Source: Paramecium pentaurelia
Taxonomy: Eukaryota; Ciliophora; Oligohymenophorea; Peniculida; Parameciidae
DNA length: 64,000 nucleotides
Assembly (NCBI GenBank): GCA_905183005.1
Contig: CAJJDO010000010.1
Span: 111,865 to 175,864, forward strand
Direction of reading: 5' to 3'
The position numbers and the translations under genes are program-made. The notes under the pieces are model-generated. The model saw only the letters and a list, made by a program, of their open reading frames with translations. It ran no database searches and was not told the origin of the DNA. Shown in pieces: positions 14,589 to 26,313 of this stretch. The stretch's first letter is position 1. The number at the start of each line of letters is the position of its first letter.

Positions 14589-15134
14589 CTAAATTTAAAG
14601 TACTAGTAAATCCACTTTAACAAATGATGCATTTTATTGAAGACTGAGGAGTGAAAATACATTACAAACAGTTTGAGATAAACTTATCACAATTAATAAT
14701 TTCTGGTGCTATACTAAAATCAGTGGATGATAAAGTGCATATCTCTTAATTTTATAAATTAATAAATGACCTTATACAATTAGGTAAAGATGGTTATTTG
14801 TATATGCATTCTCCAATATTAAAATCAAAATTAAAATTATCTTCACAAAGTGCACATCCAATAGCTAAATATTCATCTTAATCAAATTTATCAAAATTTG
14901 CATACAAAGTGCATTTTGATAGATCATTTTTATTATATTCAAAACAATATTTGCAATTTTAAAGATTACATAATTTACATTCTCCAATAGAATTTCTATA
15001 ATAAGGAGTTAAGCATTCATTATTTTTGTCAGAATAAGAATTAAATGTACAAATTCCATTAACCAATATCCAAGGCCTTTCACAACTAGTACATTGAAAA
15101 TCTGTTATACCAATAGAACAAGTAATGCATCCTA
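12930..15134 (-). CDS. Large surface/membrane protein, repeated Cys-rich part
   Basis: This contig piece carries the Cys-rich furin-like section of the giant gene: CxxC-type spacings throughout, with Cys codons every 5-15 residues over about 14200-15130, plus the first beta-helix part. It adds no unique sequence: 12930-14588 repeats 11270-12928, and 13957-15134 repeats 15136-16313. It should be read as a bridge linking the flanking contigs, not as extra protein length. Confidence 0.65.
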
Positions 15135-16313
15135 NACTATACTATATATTAACTTTTGAATCAATATCAATATAATTATCTTAGCTAGATAGTTCTAAAT
15201 TAAATTCTTAAATGCAATTTATAGTATAACAATATTTAGCAATAAAAAAGTATGGATCGATAATCACATTTGGATATGAAACTTTTCGGATACATTTATT
15301 TGTATATTTTCTGTTTATTCCATTCATCTTAAAGTTTGGATTTAGTTTCTAAAAATAATTAACTTATCTTACATAAATTTCTGTTTCGGATCTTCTTTCA
15401 CAAACATCACACAATTCAGGACATTCTATACATTAGCCATCTATTTCACTACGAATTGGTTATTAGTAGTAATTTTATGGACATTAAATACAATTAAAAA
15501 TGTCAGAATTTATAGATAAATCGCATTTCAAACAATCAGAAGTACAATACTTTATACAATCTTATTAATCATTTTATTTGTATCCTTCTTTACATTCAAC
15601 TTAAAATTATATAACATTCTAATCATTATACGGCCTTTAATAAAAATATTAGTTTGGTAAAAATGTCATCATAAAACTTTATACTCTTTAAACCCAACCA
15701 TCAACTATTTCTTTATCTCCCTCTATCACTATTTTTGCATCTTCAAATTAATTTGGATAACAACTTCCTAAATTTAAAGTACTAGTAAATCCACTTTAAC
15801 AAATGATGCATTTTATTGAAGACTGAGGAGTGAAAATACATTACAAACAGTTTGAGATAAACTTATCACAATTAATAATTTCTGGTGCTATACTAAAATC
15901 AGTGGATGATAAAGTGCATATCTCTTAATTTTATAAATTAATAAATGACCTTATACAATTAGGTAAAGATGGTTATTTGTATATGCATTCTCCAATATTA
16001 AAATCAAAATTAAAATTATCTTCACAAAGTGCACATCCAATAGCTAAATATTCATCTTAATCAAATTTATCAAAATTTGCATACAAAGTGCATTTTGATA
16101 GATCATTTTTATTATATTCAAAACAATATTTGCAATTTTAAAGATTACATAATTTACATTCTCCAATAGAATTTCTATAATAAGGAGTTAAGCATTCATT
16201 ATTTTTGTCAGAATAAGAATTAAATGTACAAATTCCATTAACCAATATCCAAGGCCTTTCACAACTAGTACATTGAAAATCTGTTATACCAATAGAACAA
16301 GTAATGCATCCTA
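13957..16313. repeat. Direct repeat around N at 15135 (13957-15134 = 15136-16313)
   Basis: The sequence after the N at 15135 restarts at 13957. No difference was noticed over about 1.18 kb. Because this repeat overlaps the one at 12929, the block equivalent to 12297-12928 occurs three times in the window. Confidence 0.9.
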
Positions 16314-18229
16314 AAATATTACATTCATAACAAACATTAAAGTCAAATGTTCCATAAAAATAGTTTTTGCTAAGTTAACAAAATTATTTAAATGTTTAAA
16401 TTAATAAATTAAAGTCTTGATATATACTATCAATATTCTATAAGAATTATTAATTACAATATCTACACATTTAAGATTCTAATCCATCAAATACATAGTA
16501 TAAGTAATCATCATCAGATATTGTTTTAGCTGTATTTCCATTTGGATTTATGTAAACAGTAGTTTAGCAATATGGATTATATTACCATCCTTTAACATTT
16601 TATATACATTCTAAACATGATGTCAATTAATTAGAAATAATAGAAGGACTTTATATTAATAAATATTTACCATGCATAACAAGAATCATCAAATTCAAAA
16701 TAACCAAATTTACATCCATTTTCTATTTATATTTAATTTATTATAAATTATAAATCACTATATGATTTACAATTCTAATTAATTTAATCATCATAATAAT
16801 CATATGGACAAATACATGCTTTATATTCTTATAGATATATTCTTGATGATTCTTAAGAGCATGATAAACAATCTCTTTTTGTTGGACCATCACAATCTTA
16901 ACATGTATAATGACAATTTTGTTGTTCAAATTATTATTAACAATTATAAAAAATTTAATTTCTAGTTTAAATATCAAGATAATTTAAAGGAGATTTTTAT
17001 AAATTTCCATATAATAATTTAAATTATACATTATGGAACTATTTTACATTAAATTAAGCAGTGTATTCATGAATATCATAAGAATCGTAAAATTTTATAG
17101 AAATAAAAATTTATTCATCTACTAATTTTACTTACAAATTATGCCATAAAGTTATTTTATGTAATATTTCAAATTCTTGATTCAAAATAAAGGCATTATC
17201 AATATTAGTAAAATCTAAAGTAACAGATGGAAATTTATAACTATATGTACTGATAATAATTTTATAATTATTAGAAGATATCTTATAAGATAACTAAAAT
17301 GGTGTTAAATTAGGATTAGATAATTGTTCATTTTCAAAATTTGACATTATCTTCAAAAATTAATAAGTAAACTATTCATCATTTTAATGTATTTCTTTTA
17401 TTTTATACCAACCATAAAATGTAAATGAATTAATGTTTATATTTTATGAGGTAAAAGTCATTGTATCTATCTAAGTTATATCTTGATCTAATAGTTAATA
17501 TTAAGTATTTTATTTGCAATAGTATTCGGAAATACTATCAAAAAATAATACATAGATTCCTTTTCCCAATATTTAAGGATCTAAATTTGTAACAATTCCC
17601 TGACTTACTTTTAATAATTTCATTTGCCCTGGAAAATAAGAAAATTTTGATCCAACTTCTATGGATTCAATATTTGAATTTTGTACAATTAGTCCACTTC
17701 CAATAGTTAATATTAGGTTTTTTGTTTTTATTATTTTATCATTCAACAGCTCATGTAATATAAATTAGTCTTCTTTTACGATGATTAATTCAAGCTTTTA
17801 TGCAGATGGCAAGTAAAGTAATTCAAATAGATACCAAACATTTTCATACCTCAATGGATCAATATTCACTTTATGTATATGTGATAATCCATCTGCAGTA
17901 TTGTAGGCTATTGTCTTCTCAATAGTTAAACTTTCAGGGTAAAGGCAATCATAAAGTATTAATTCCAAATATCCAGAGGATTCTTATATAAAATTCAGAT
18001 AATGGAAACAATTGCTATCCGATAATCCAACAATTCCTCCATATGATATTTTATTTAAAGGATTGTATTTAGACCAGATCCCAAAGACTATTCCAAAATT
18101 GTTTGTAACTTCCCCGTTTAGTTCCATAATTGTTTCCTTTTTCTAAAAGAAAGAATCTACAGATAGGAGATACTAAGAGTATATTATCTCTAAAATTGAA
18201 AGGAAATTCAAAATGTAAAATGTCTTCAT
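15136..18229 (-). CDS. Large surface/membrane protein, N-terminal part (paralogue B)
   Basis: ATG at 18229 opens a signal peptide (MKTFYILNFLSILEIIYS). About 430 residues without marked features follow, homologous to paralogue A at 1-1296. From about 16930 downward a Cys-rich furin/growth-factor-receptor-like region begins (CHYTCQDCDGPTKRDCLSCS, then CICPYDYYDD). A 22-nt intron near 16650-16671 is supported because its removal joins SCYAC to PSIISNQLTSCLEC in frame. The frame continues into the following contig pieces. A role as a secreted or membrane cell-surface protein is inferred from architecture; no ligand or name can be given. Confidence 0.8.
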
Positions 18230-18607
18230 CAATATAATAATAATTTTTTATAGTTTAATTAAGATATGAATTCTAAAATATCTATCATATTTATAATTAA
18301 AATATTATTAATCTCTAACTGCTGTTTTGTATTATTATTTCTTATAAATTATTTATAAGTTATATATAATGAGTTTCTATTGAAATGGTTGTAAAATTGT
18401 AAAAAATTCAATAGAAACATGGATACATAATTACTAATTTACAATATTTAAGCACTTTTATTTGAATAATTAATATTATATAATGAATATTTTTGAAAGT
18501 ATATTATTAATTTTATTACTATAAATGATGTGAATGATAAAGATCATTTAAAATAAAATAAATTTTGATTATTTGTTTCTAATAGTTATAATTATTTATT
18601 AAAAATC
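18230..18607. other. Divergent intergenic region
   Basis: This stretch separates the minus-strand surface-protein gene from the plus-strand transporter and so must hold both promoters. It contains a perfect 12-bp inverted repeat (listed separately) and nothing else I recognise. Confidence 0.6.
18373..18418. repeat. Perfect 12-bp inverted repeat in divergent promoter
   Basis: Left arm gtttctattgaa (18373-18384) and right arm ttcaatagaaac (18407-18418) are exact reverse complements with a 22-nt spacer. Both neighbouring genes are transcribed away from it, so a shared regulatory role is possible but unproven. Confidence 0.6.
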
Positions 18608-20360
18608 ATGTAGCCATCTAGCCAAAGCTTAGAAGGATATTAGGAAATTAGAATGAAGTTTTCAAGTTCATGGACATTTATGCTTACATCATTAGGATTT
18701 GCTGCAGGTTTTGGAAGTGTTTGGAGATTTCCGTATCGTATAAATTGATTATAAAAATTCAATTAGTTGTATTCAAGAATGGAGGGGGAACTTTTCTAAT
18801 ACCATACTTTATCTTGGTTTTTACTTTGGCTATTCCATTATTTTTTTTAGAAGTAGGTTTGGGATAATGTAAAGGAATTGGAATGGCTCATTTATTAGAC
18901 TTAGAAAAACCTAAATTAAGAGGATTTGGATATGTTGGAATTGTAATTTGTGCATATATATCAACATATTATGTACAACGTATAATAATTAATAGAATCT
19001 AATTATGGCATATTCTTTGAGATATTTGTGGGAGTCATTCAAGTACCCAATTCCATGGTTGGAGAGCATAGTTGAATAAAATAAACCTTTTTCTAGAGAT
19101 TACTTCTATGATTCTATAGTTTAGATGTCCACTTCAATTACAGATTTAAGTAATTCAAATATAAAATATAATAGATCATATAATTTGGGGTCTTTTTATA
19201 GCATATATAGTATCATTGATAATAGTTTACTTTTGTATAAAGTAATTATTTATTGTTACATAATTAGAGAAGGAGTTGAAACTTCAGGAAAAGTGGCAAT
19301 AGTGACAGCCACATCTCCTTATATTTTATTAGTGATATTATTAATAAGAGGGTTAATGCTTGAAGGTTCTAGTGAAGGAATTTATTATTTATTTAAACCA
19401 GACTTTGTTAAATTATTTAATCCATCTGTTTGGGTAGATGCTGCAAATTAAGTCATTTTTCAAATGTCAGTTGGACAAGCTATTCTATGTTTATATGGTA
19501 GTTATAGAAAGAAGGATGACAATCTACCTAATTTTTCTTTTGCTATACCTCTGTTAACAGCATTATGTGGTATGTTAGCCGGTTTGGTTGTATTCAGTTA
19601 CATTGGACATGTTAGTTTTAAATATAATATTTCAATTTCATAATTACCTGTAAATATCAAAAATATAATTAGTTATCTGGTCCTGATCTGGCATTTGTTT
19701 TATATCCAGCAATTTTAGCTTAAATGCCTATGCCAAATTTATGGTGTATATTATTTTTTTTAGTATTATTATTGTTGGGGATTGATACTTAATTTGGATT
19801 TGTAGATGGTATTGCTGGAACAATTGAAGATATTTATTTAGGAGAGGTGATAATTTTTGGAAATAAATTAACTGTTTAATAAGTTAGATTATGTGTTTGC
19901 AGTATTTTAGGAGTGATAGGTTTAATTTATTGTACAGATATTGGATTTTATTTATTGAGTTTTGTAGATACATTTGGAACGAATGTTTCATTTATGTTGG
20001 GAGTATTGTTTGAAGTGTTTTATTTTGGATCAAAGGAGAGATTTGAAAAATTGAAAATGGATTTAGAGAAACATGGAAATTATGTTCCTTGGTTAATTGA
20101 ATTTTCATTAACAAAACTCTGTCATTATACAGTTATTGTATTGCTCATAATATCAATTATTTAATAAATGAAAAGTTCTCTTGATTATTCATTTTATGTT
20201 ATACTGATTGGATGGTTTATTTCTTTCTCACCATTTATAGCTGCAATTAAGATTTATATAGAGTAATTAATTAATGTATTATTATAGAAATCGAAATAGG
20301 ATTGATATGAGCAAGACAGATTTGGATATAGAGTTATTGACAAAGCAAGTATAATAATGA
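18608..20360 (+). CDS. SLC6-type sodium:neurotransmitter symporter family transporter (copy 1)
   Basis: Start ATG at 18608 (MQPSSQSLEGYQE). The first helix reads LGFAAGFGSVWRFPY followed by KNGGGTFLIPYF, the hallmark of the SNF/SLC6 family (usually about 600 residues, 12 helices, sodium-coupled uptake of amino acids or related solutes). Later segments include TSPYILLVILLIRG, GPDLAFVLYPAILAQMPMP and DTQFGFVDGIAGTIED. Short introns include 18738-18766 (29 nt), 18973-18995 (23 nt) and 19650-19672 (23 nt); without them the motif frames break. An intron near the end joins the last helix to a short tail ending at TGA 20358-20360. A close paralogue lies at 24528-26271. The substrate cannot be told from sequence. 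Confidence 0.9.
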
Positions 20361-20533
20361 TTTTAAATATTGATTGTGTTTAACTAATTCATATATTTAA
20401 AATTATAATAATAAATTTTCAGATAAGAAAAATGATATTTTTTTATTTAATCTAACATAATATACAAAGGATATAGGAATGAAAAAATAAATTAATTAAT
20501 AATATTTGTGATCATTTCTTTTTATAATGAGAT

Positions 20534-21499
20534 TCATCTAAAATATTGTTACATACTCCATGAATAGTTTTACTAAGATTATATTGATTAAATAATACCT
20601 TTTTGTTTATTAAGTTAATTATGTTGCCTACTTAATATTATCATTTTAATTTTTATTTATTATCAATTTTTGGATATTATACATTTTAATGTAGGAATAG
20701 CTATTCTAAGATTTTAATAATGATTAGCTTTTATCAATAATTCTTTCTTGAGATTATTGTGATTTATTTCTGTCATCTTTTCTATTTGATGGAGGATTGT
20801 GTATAGAATTATTTTAATGAGAGACATTGTTCTTTAATGGCAGTCCTTTTCCTGGAATATAACTTATATGCTAAGTATTTGCACTTCTACGTTCTCTATT
20901 TATAGGTTCTTAGGAGGTATTTTTATTTGGTATTTATTAATCTTAATAAGTTATTAAATTTGATTAATGTTAACGATGATAGATTTGATTACCCATTATA
21001 TAAGATTTCTTAATTATGTTAGGACTTCCTTCACGTTGTTGAGACAAATTTGATGGTTTCTTTTCAATTTCTTTAGAAGATAAGAAATTTAATTGTAAAG
21101 TTGATGCTTTACGATCTTACTAAAATAGTATTACAATTATTGTACTTCAATTTATTATTTTTCTTATTCAAGCTATTCAATCTTCTCTTGTAAATTATCA
21201 GTATAAAGTTTCATCTACTATTCTAACTAAAATTATGCCAACTTTGATACCCTAACATGAGAACGAATCTCTGCTTCAGCCTTTTATACAGCCTTTTCTA
21301 ATTCATCATATTCGAGGCTTTTGTTTTGAGATACTAATTCGAGTAGTATAAAGATGTGAAGTTTGAGTGCATTCAGAATCTCTTATGTACTCTACTCCTT
21401 CGTTACAGCTGGTTCCTATCTAAGTGTGCTACAAATCTACATAGCCTTCTAAATACTTACGTCTGTCATCATCTGCAACAATTATTCATTGATACTCAT
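20534..21499 (-). CDS. Coiled-coil protein, unrecognised
   Basis: ATG at 21499 (MSINEQLLQMM). Residues of about 50-130 form a strong coiled coil (NKSLEYDELEKAVQKAEAEI, LQEKIEQLEQEKQQIE). A 26-nt intron near 21136-21161 is needed to carry the frame into a Ser/Asn/Gln-rich, basic second half (QQREGSPNIIKKSYIMGNQ, NREGRRSAN-like). The exact stop is uncertain; I place it at 20534, after a possible further intron. No family recognised; length and composition would fit a structural or basal-body protein, but that is only a guess. Confidence 0.6.
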
Positions 21500-21823
21500 T
21501 TGTAATAATTTAATATTAAATATGATATATTTTCAATAGGTTTTTGATATAATAATTTTTAATATCTTACTAATTCAATCTTATATCTTATATAATCTCA
21601 ACCTTCTCATGTTTCTATAATATCTTATCCATCAAAAATGTTATCATTTAATCTTAAATATCATTAAACCCTCCAATTCATAACTATCTTTAAATATTTC
21701 TTAGATAGAATTATTGCTATAAATTTCTTACATTCTAAATGATCTAATGTTTATTCTGACTTCATCTATTAATAAATTCAAATCTTGAAATTCTGTAGGT
21801 CTATCCAAAATAAATACTTTCAT
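21487..21823 (-). CDS. Possible small protein with an apparent frameshift
   Basis: ATG at 21823 gives MKVFILDRPTEFQDLNLLID and about 55 coding-like codons. The continuation (FNDIQDQMITFLMDKILQKH) lies in another frame. No intron-like GT...AG joins them; one extra base near 21672 would. The second part ends at TGA 21487-21489, overlapping the start of the coiled-coil gene by 13 bases. It may be a real small gene with a sequencing indel, a young pseudogene or a chance frame. Confidence 0.35.
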
Positions 21824-21975
21824 CACATTTGTATTCGATAATATATAATAAATCATTTAGAAATAAAGATTTATTAAGATATTCAAAATCAAAATAATGA
21901 ATATCATACAAAATATTATTTACTTAATAAAAATCTAAGAATTATAATAATCATTTATTTGGCTCACATTCCTCT

Positions 21976-22901
21976 ATGCTTAACTAAGCCTTTCTCTTCA
22001 CAGTACTTGAGGAACGCTTCCACAAAATATATCAAGGGAATATTCTTGCCTTGGAATCTATACAATACTTTAAGTTAAAGAACATTCGTACTATAATAGT
22101 AATTGGATAATAAAATCATACTAAATTTACAGAGTATGTTACCTATCATGTACTATTGATAAAATGATATAGAGAATAAATGACAACATTGGAGAGGCAA
22201 TAAATATTTTTGATAGAACCTGTCAACTTATTTAGAACGAAATCAAACGTTCTTCCATAATCGTATGTTGTTAGAATGGATTAAATTGGAGTGCAGCTAT
22301 AATGATAGCATATCTAATCAAAACTAAGAAATGGCAATATGAGAAGGCCTTTTATTACATAAAATCTTTAAAAACCTTAGTAAATCCATCACTAATACTA
22401 AAAAAATAATTGATTTTATACAACACTAAAATTCATAGTGTGAAAAATTTAAATCAAGAAAATAAAACAAGTCATTAGAATTTAATTGTTCCCTCTAAGT
22501 TCTAATAAAGAATAATAGAACAAAGTCAAAAATAATAATATTTGGATGATTCCATATAATCTCGAGAAGAAAGACATTCAACAAATTCTAATTAATGTGA
22601 TAAGACTCCTGTTTTTAATTCTCCAAAAAATAATAATATTAATAAAAAATTAGTTGTTGTATAATCAGATACAAAAATAATGAAGAAATAGAGTATAACA
22701 AAATTAGTAAGACATATAAGAAATTATACATTCTAATTAGATGATACAAATATTAATAATAAGAATGATAATCTTAATATTATTAATTAACAAATAATTA
22801 CTAATTCTCCTAAATTTAAAGATGAAGAAGAACATATTGTCTTAAGACACAGAAGAAGAAGATATCCACATAGAACTAAAAGTGCAATTAATTATGGTTG
22901 A
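21976..22901 (+). CDS. Dual-specificity-phosphatase-like protein, probably catalytically dead
   Basis: With a single 23-nt intron (22150-22172) the frame from ATG 21976 to TGA 22901 is 300 codons exactly. Residues of about 17-45 read IYQGNILALESIQYFKLKNI, the usual entry of a dual-specificity phosphatase domain. RINDNIGEAINIF follows, then the P-loop region SIIVCCQNGLNWSAAIMIAYL. Active enzymes have HCxxGxxRS here. The nucleophilic Cys position is kept, but the phosphate-binding Arg is Trp and the preceding His is Cys. It therefore resembles STYX-type pseudophosphatases that bind rather than cleave. The C-terminal half is a low-complexity Asn/Gln/Lys tail ending HRRRRYPHRTKSAINYG. Conserved framing across the intron argues against a pseudogene. 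Confidence 0.8.
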
Positions 22902-23269
22902 TTTATTTATTTAGTGCTTATAATACACTATTATTTAAATTTCTATATGATACTTATAATTATAATATTAGTTTTAAATCATTTCTAAATTAACTAAAAA
23001 TCTTTGATATATTAATAGTAAATAACATTATCTATAAATATACAAACTACCTATATATTTTAATTATAATTAATATAGTTATGTTAATAACATTATGAGT
23101 TGTAAGTACTCTTTTATCCTTTTACACAAAGAACTTCAAATGTTTTCACTTTTAAGTAAGTATTATTCATTTTTAATATCTTCTTATTTATGTAATTGAC
23201 TTTTTTTCATAGCTATTCATTTTTTTATGTTATCTATTTTCTTATTCTTCCATAAATTAAATTAATTAA
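22902..23269. other. Intergenic stretch between two plus-strand genes
   Basis: Very AT-rich; no reading frame or RNA gene seen. It presumably carries the 3' end of the phosphatase-like gene and the promoter of the eIF3i gene. Confidence 0.5.
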
Positions 23270-24425
23270 ATGAGGCCTTTTCATGTCAGAGGTACAGACA
23301 GAGCTATAATGACTGTAAAAATCAATTATGATGGAGATTTATTCTTTACTGCCTCATAGGATGGTGGTATTAATTGTTGGTTGACAGAGACTGGTGAAAG
23401 GTATTTAATTGAAGAGATTATAAATTAGATTAGGAAATTATAAAGCAAGTGGTGCAGTTAAGACATTAGATTTAACAGATAACAGTGAATTATTAGTGAG
23501 TGGTTCTTTGGAAGTAAAAATTACAATCAATTCAAAAGGGTTCTGTTGATTTCTTTTAGATCAATGGAGGAAAAAGTCTTGGTAAATTAACAGCTGATAT
23601 GAGAAAGGCCAAATGGGTAGAGTTCTCTTTTGGAGATGAAAATTTAATTATTGTAATCAAATTTAATGCATAATGTATAGGTATATTAACCAATGACATC
23701 AACAATTAATTATGAGACAAGAATTCTCAAAGTGCAAGAAATCTTAGATAAGATTAAATTAAGATAAACATAAGATGTATTAGAAATAACTGACACTCTT
23801 GTGACTCCAGATAAATTTAAGACTACTCAAGCAAGTTGGGGATATTTGAATCAATCTATAATAATGGCATCAACTGAGGGAGAACTCTTATTATTATCTT
23901 ATCCATAAAGTATCTTTTGTATAAATAATTAATAGAGGAGGAAATAAGAAGAGTATAAGTACATGATGGAGAAATTAAGTAATTTGCATTTGCTAAAGAT
24001 TTTTCAATTTTGGCTACTGCTGCTAATGATGGATGCAAAATCTTTGATCCAGCTACATTATAATTATTGAGGTACTTCAAATATGAAGTTCCTATGAATG
24101 CTGTTGCAATTTCACCATTATTCAATACTGAACAAAAACCAAAACCTCATTTAATAGTAGCTGGTGGTATTCCAGCAAGAGAAACAGCTAGAACTAAATT
24201 TTAAGGATTTGATATACATATTTGTAATGTCATTTATGAAGAGGAAGTAGGAAAATTATTAAGTATAATAAACTCTTTATATGTAAAGATCCTAATTAAA
24301 TTGGACCTATAAATGCTTTAGCATTCTTCCCTGATGGAAAAGGATTTATTACAGGAGAAGAAGGTGGTTATTCTAGAGTCTATAAATTTGATTAAACTTA
24401 TTGGGAAAATGATTTATTCAAATGA
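23270..24425 (+). CDS. EIF3I: Translation initiation factor 3 subunit I (eIF3i)
   Basis: The protein starts MRPFHVRGTDRAIMTVKINY and continues GDLFFTASQDGGINCW and TGERLGNYKASGAVKTLDL. This is the WD40 propeller opening of eIF3i (family about 325-350 residues, a scaffold subunit of the eIF3 complex that recruits the 40S ribosome). Near the end, INALAFFPDGKGFITGEEGG and SRVYKFDQTYWENDLF match the family's final blade and tail. Introns of 25-28 nt follow GER, SGSLE, ENLII and SYPQ; each removal restores the propeller reading. It lies between the two transporter copies on the same strand, with no functional link expected. The start is supported by the conserved MRP. Confidence 0.92.
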
Positions 24426-24527
24426 ATTTTAGATTTGTATATTTATGTATAAAAAGAATTTATTTATTCTAAAATTATCTTTTTTTAAGAATGTATGCAT
24501 AAATTGCATTTTTATCAATTAAATTTA

Positions 24528-26271
24528 ATGTAACCATCCAATAAAAGCTTAGAAGAGTATTAAGAAGAAAGAATGAAATTTACAAACTCTTGGACTTTCA
24601 TGATGACTGCTCTAGGTTTTGCTGCAGGATTCGGAAGTGTATGGAGATTTCCTTATTGTATGATAATAAACACTATATAGTGGTTTTTAAGAATGGAGGA
24701 GGAACATTTCTAATTCCTTACTTTCTTCTTGTATTCACATTAGCCATTCCATTATTCTTTCTTGAAGTTGGACTTGGATAAACAAAAGGCATGGGATTTG
24801 CACATCTAATTGCCTCAGAAAAACCAAAATTAGCAGGTTTTGGATTTATTGGCATCATAATAGCCTCTTATGTTTCTACATATTATGTATTTCTCATTTA
24901 ATCATAGAATTTAATCATGGCTTATTCATTTAGATTTTTATGGGATTCATTCAAATATCCTTTGCCTTGGTTAGAAAGTATAATAAATGAGGAATAACCT
25001 TTTTCTAAGAACTATTTTTATGGTGATATTCTTCACATATCAGATTCAATCACAAACATAAGTATTAATTTTTAATATTTAATAATAGATGAAATAGTAT
25101 GGAGTTTACTTATTGCGTATATAGTTTCATTAACAATTGTCTATTTTATTATTAAGTATTTACTATTGTATATTATTAACTAGAGAAGGAGTTGGTACTT
25201 CAGGAAAAATAGCAATAGTGACAGCCACATCTCCTTATATTTTATTAGTGATATTATTAATAAGAGGTTTAATGCTTGAAGGTTCTAGTGAAGGAATTTA
25301 TTATTTATTTAAACCAGACTTTGTTAAATTATTTAATCCATCTGTTTGGGTAGATGCTGCAAATTAAGTCATTTTTCAAATGAATGTTGGTTTGGCAATT
25401 CTATGTTTATATGGTAGTTATAGAAAGAAGGATGACAATCTACCTAATTTCTCTTATGCTATTCCTATAATTACTGCATTATGTGGTATGCTTGCAGGAT
25501 TAGTTGTTTTTAGTTATATTGGACATGTTAGTTTTAAATTCAACATTCCTATAGATGAATTACCTGTAAATATCAAAAATATAATTAGTTATCTGGTCCT
25601 GATTTGGCATTTGTCTTATATCCAGCAATTTTAGCTTAAATGCCTATGCCAAATTTATGGTGTATTTTATTCTTTTGTGTTTTGGTTTTATTGGGAGTTG
25701 ATACTTAATTTGGATTTGTAGATTTGATTGCTGGAACAATTGAGGATGCTTGTTTAGGTGAGGTGTTTTTATTTGGATATAAGTTGACAGTTCAATAAGT
25801 GAGATTAGGAATTTGTATTGTATTAGGAATTTTAGGATCAATTTATTGTACTGATATTGGATTTTATCTACTTGAATTTGTAGATTTATATGGAACTACA
25901 ATATCTTTTATGGGAGGATTATTATTTGAAGTTTTTTATTTTGGAAATTAACAAAGATTTAATTAATTCAAAAAGGATTTAGAATAATGTAATATTTAGA
26001 TCCCAAAATTTATTGAATTCTCTATTACTAAACTCTGTCATTACACAGTTGTAATTCTATTAATAATATCTGTGATTTAATAAATTAAAGGATCTTTGAG
26101 TTATAATGGATTTTTTATTGTTGTTGGATGGTTTATATCTTTTTTACCATTTTTATGGGCTCTATTAATATATTTATAGTAAATGTTTTATTTATTCATA
26201 ATTTTAGGAAAAGAAATGAAAAAGAAGAAAAGACTGAAGATGTTGAACTAAACTTACTAGAAAAAAATTGA
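24528..26271 (+). CDS. SLC6-type sodium:neurotransmitter symporter family transporter (copy 2)
   Basis: Start ATG 24528 (MQPSNKSLEEYQEERMKF), then LGFAAGFGSVWRFPY, KNGGGTFLIPYFLLV and LFFLEVGLG, as in copy 1. Introns 24658-24680 (23 nt), 24887-24907 (21 nt) and 25566-25588 (23 nt) sit at the same places as in copy 1. The C-terminus ends KTEDVELNLLEKN after one last intron. Most of the gene differs from copy 1 at many silent sites, but 25209-25382 and about 25558-25660, the latter including an intron, are almost identical to it. It is predicted to be a 12-helix plasma or vesicle membrane transporter with unknown substrate. Confidence 0.9.
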
Positions 26272-26313
26272 TATTTTTGTTAATTGTTTAAGTAATAAAG
26301 AAAAGAAATACAA

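Noticed and set aside
11270..16313. A biological tandem repeat or CRISPR-like array
   Set aside because: The repeats are kilobase-sized, almost identical and always begin at an N; they have no spacer structure.
21964..22189. Minus-strand small gene with two intron-like joins (ending EEKGLVKHRGM)
   Set aside because: It lies opposite the phosphatase-like gene, whose frame carries recognisable domain motifs and closes exactly; the minus frame is a shadow.
23856..24125. Minus-strand open frame of 89 codons
   Set aside because: Antisense shadow of eIF3i.
19125..25634. Several short plus-strand frames taken as separate genes
   Set aside because: They are exons of the two SLC6 transporters, split by short introns or by TAA/TAG being read as stops.
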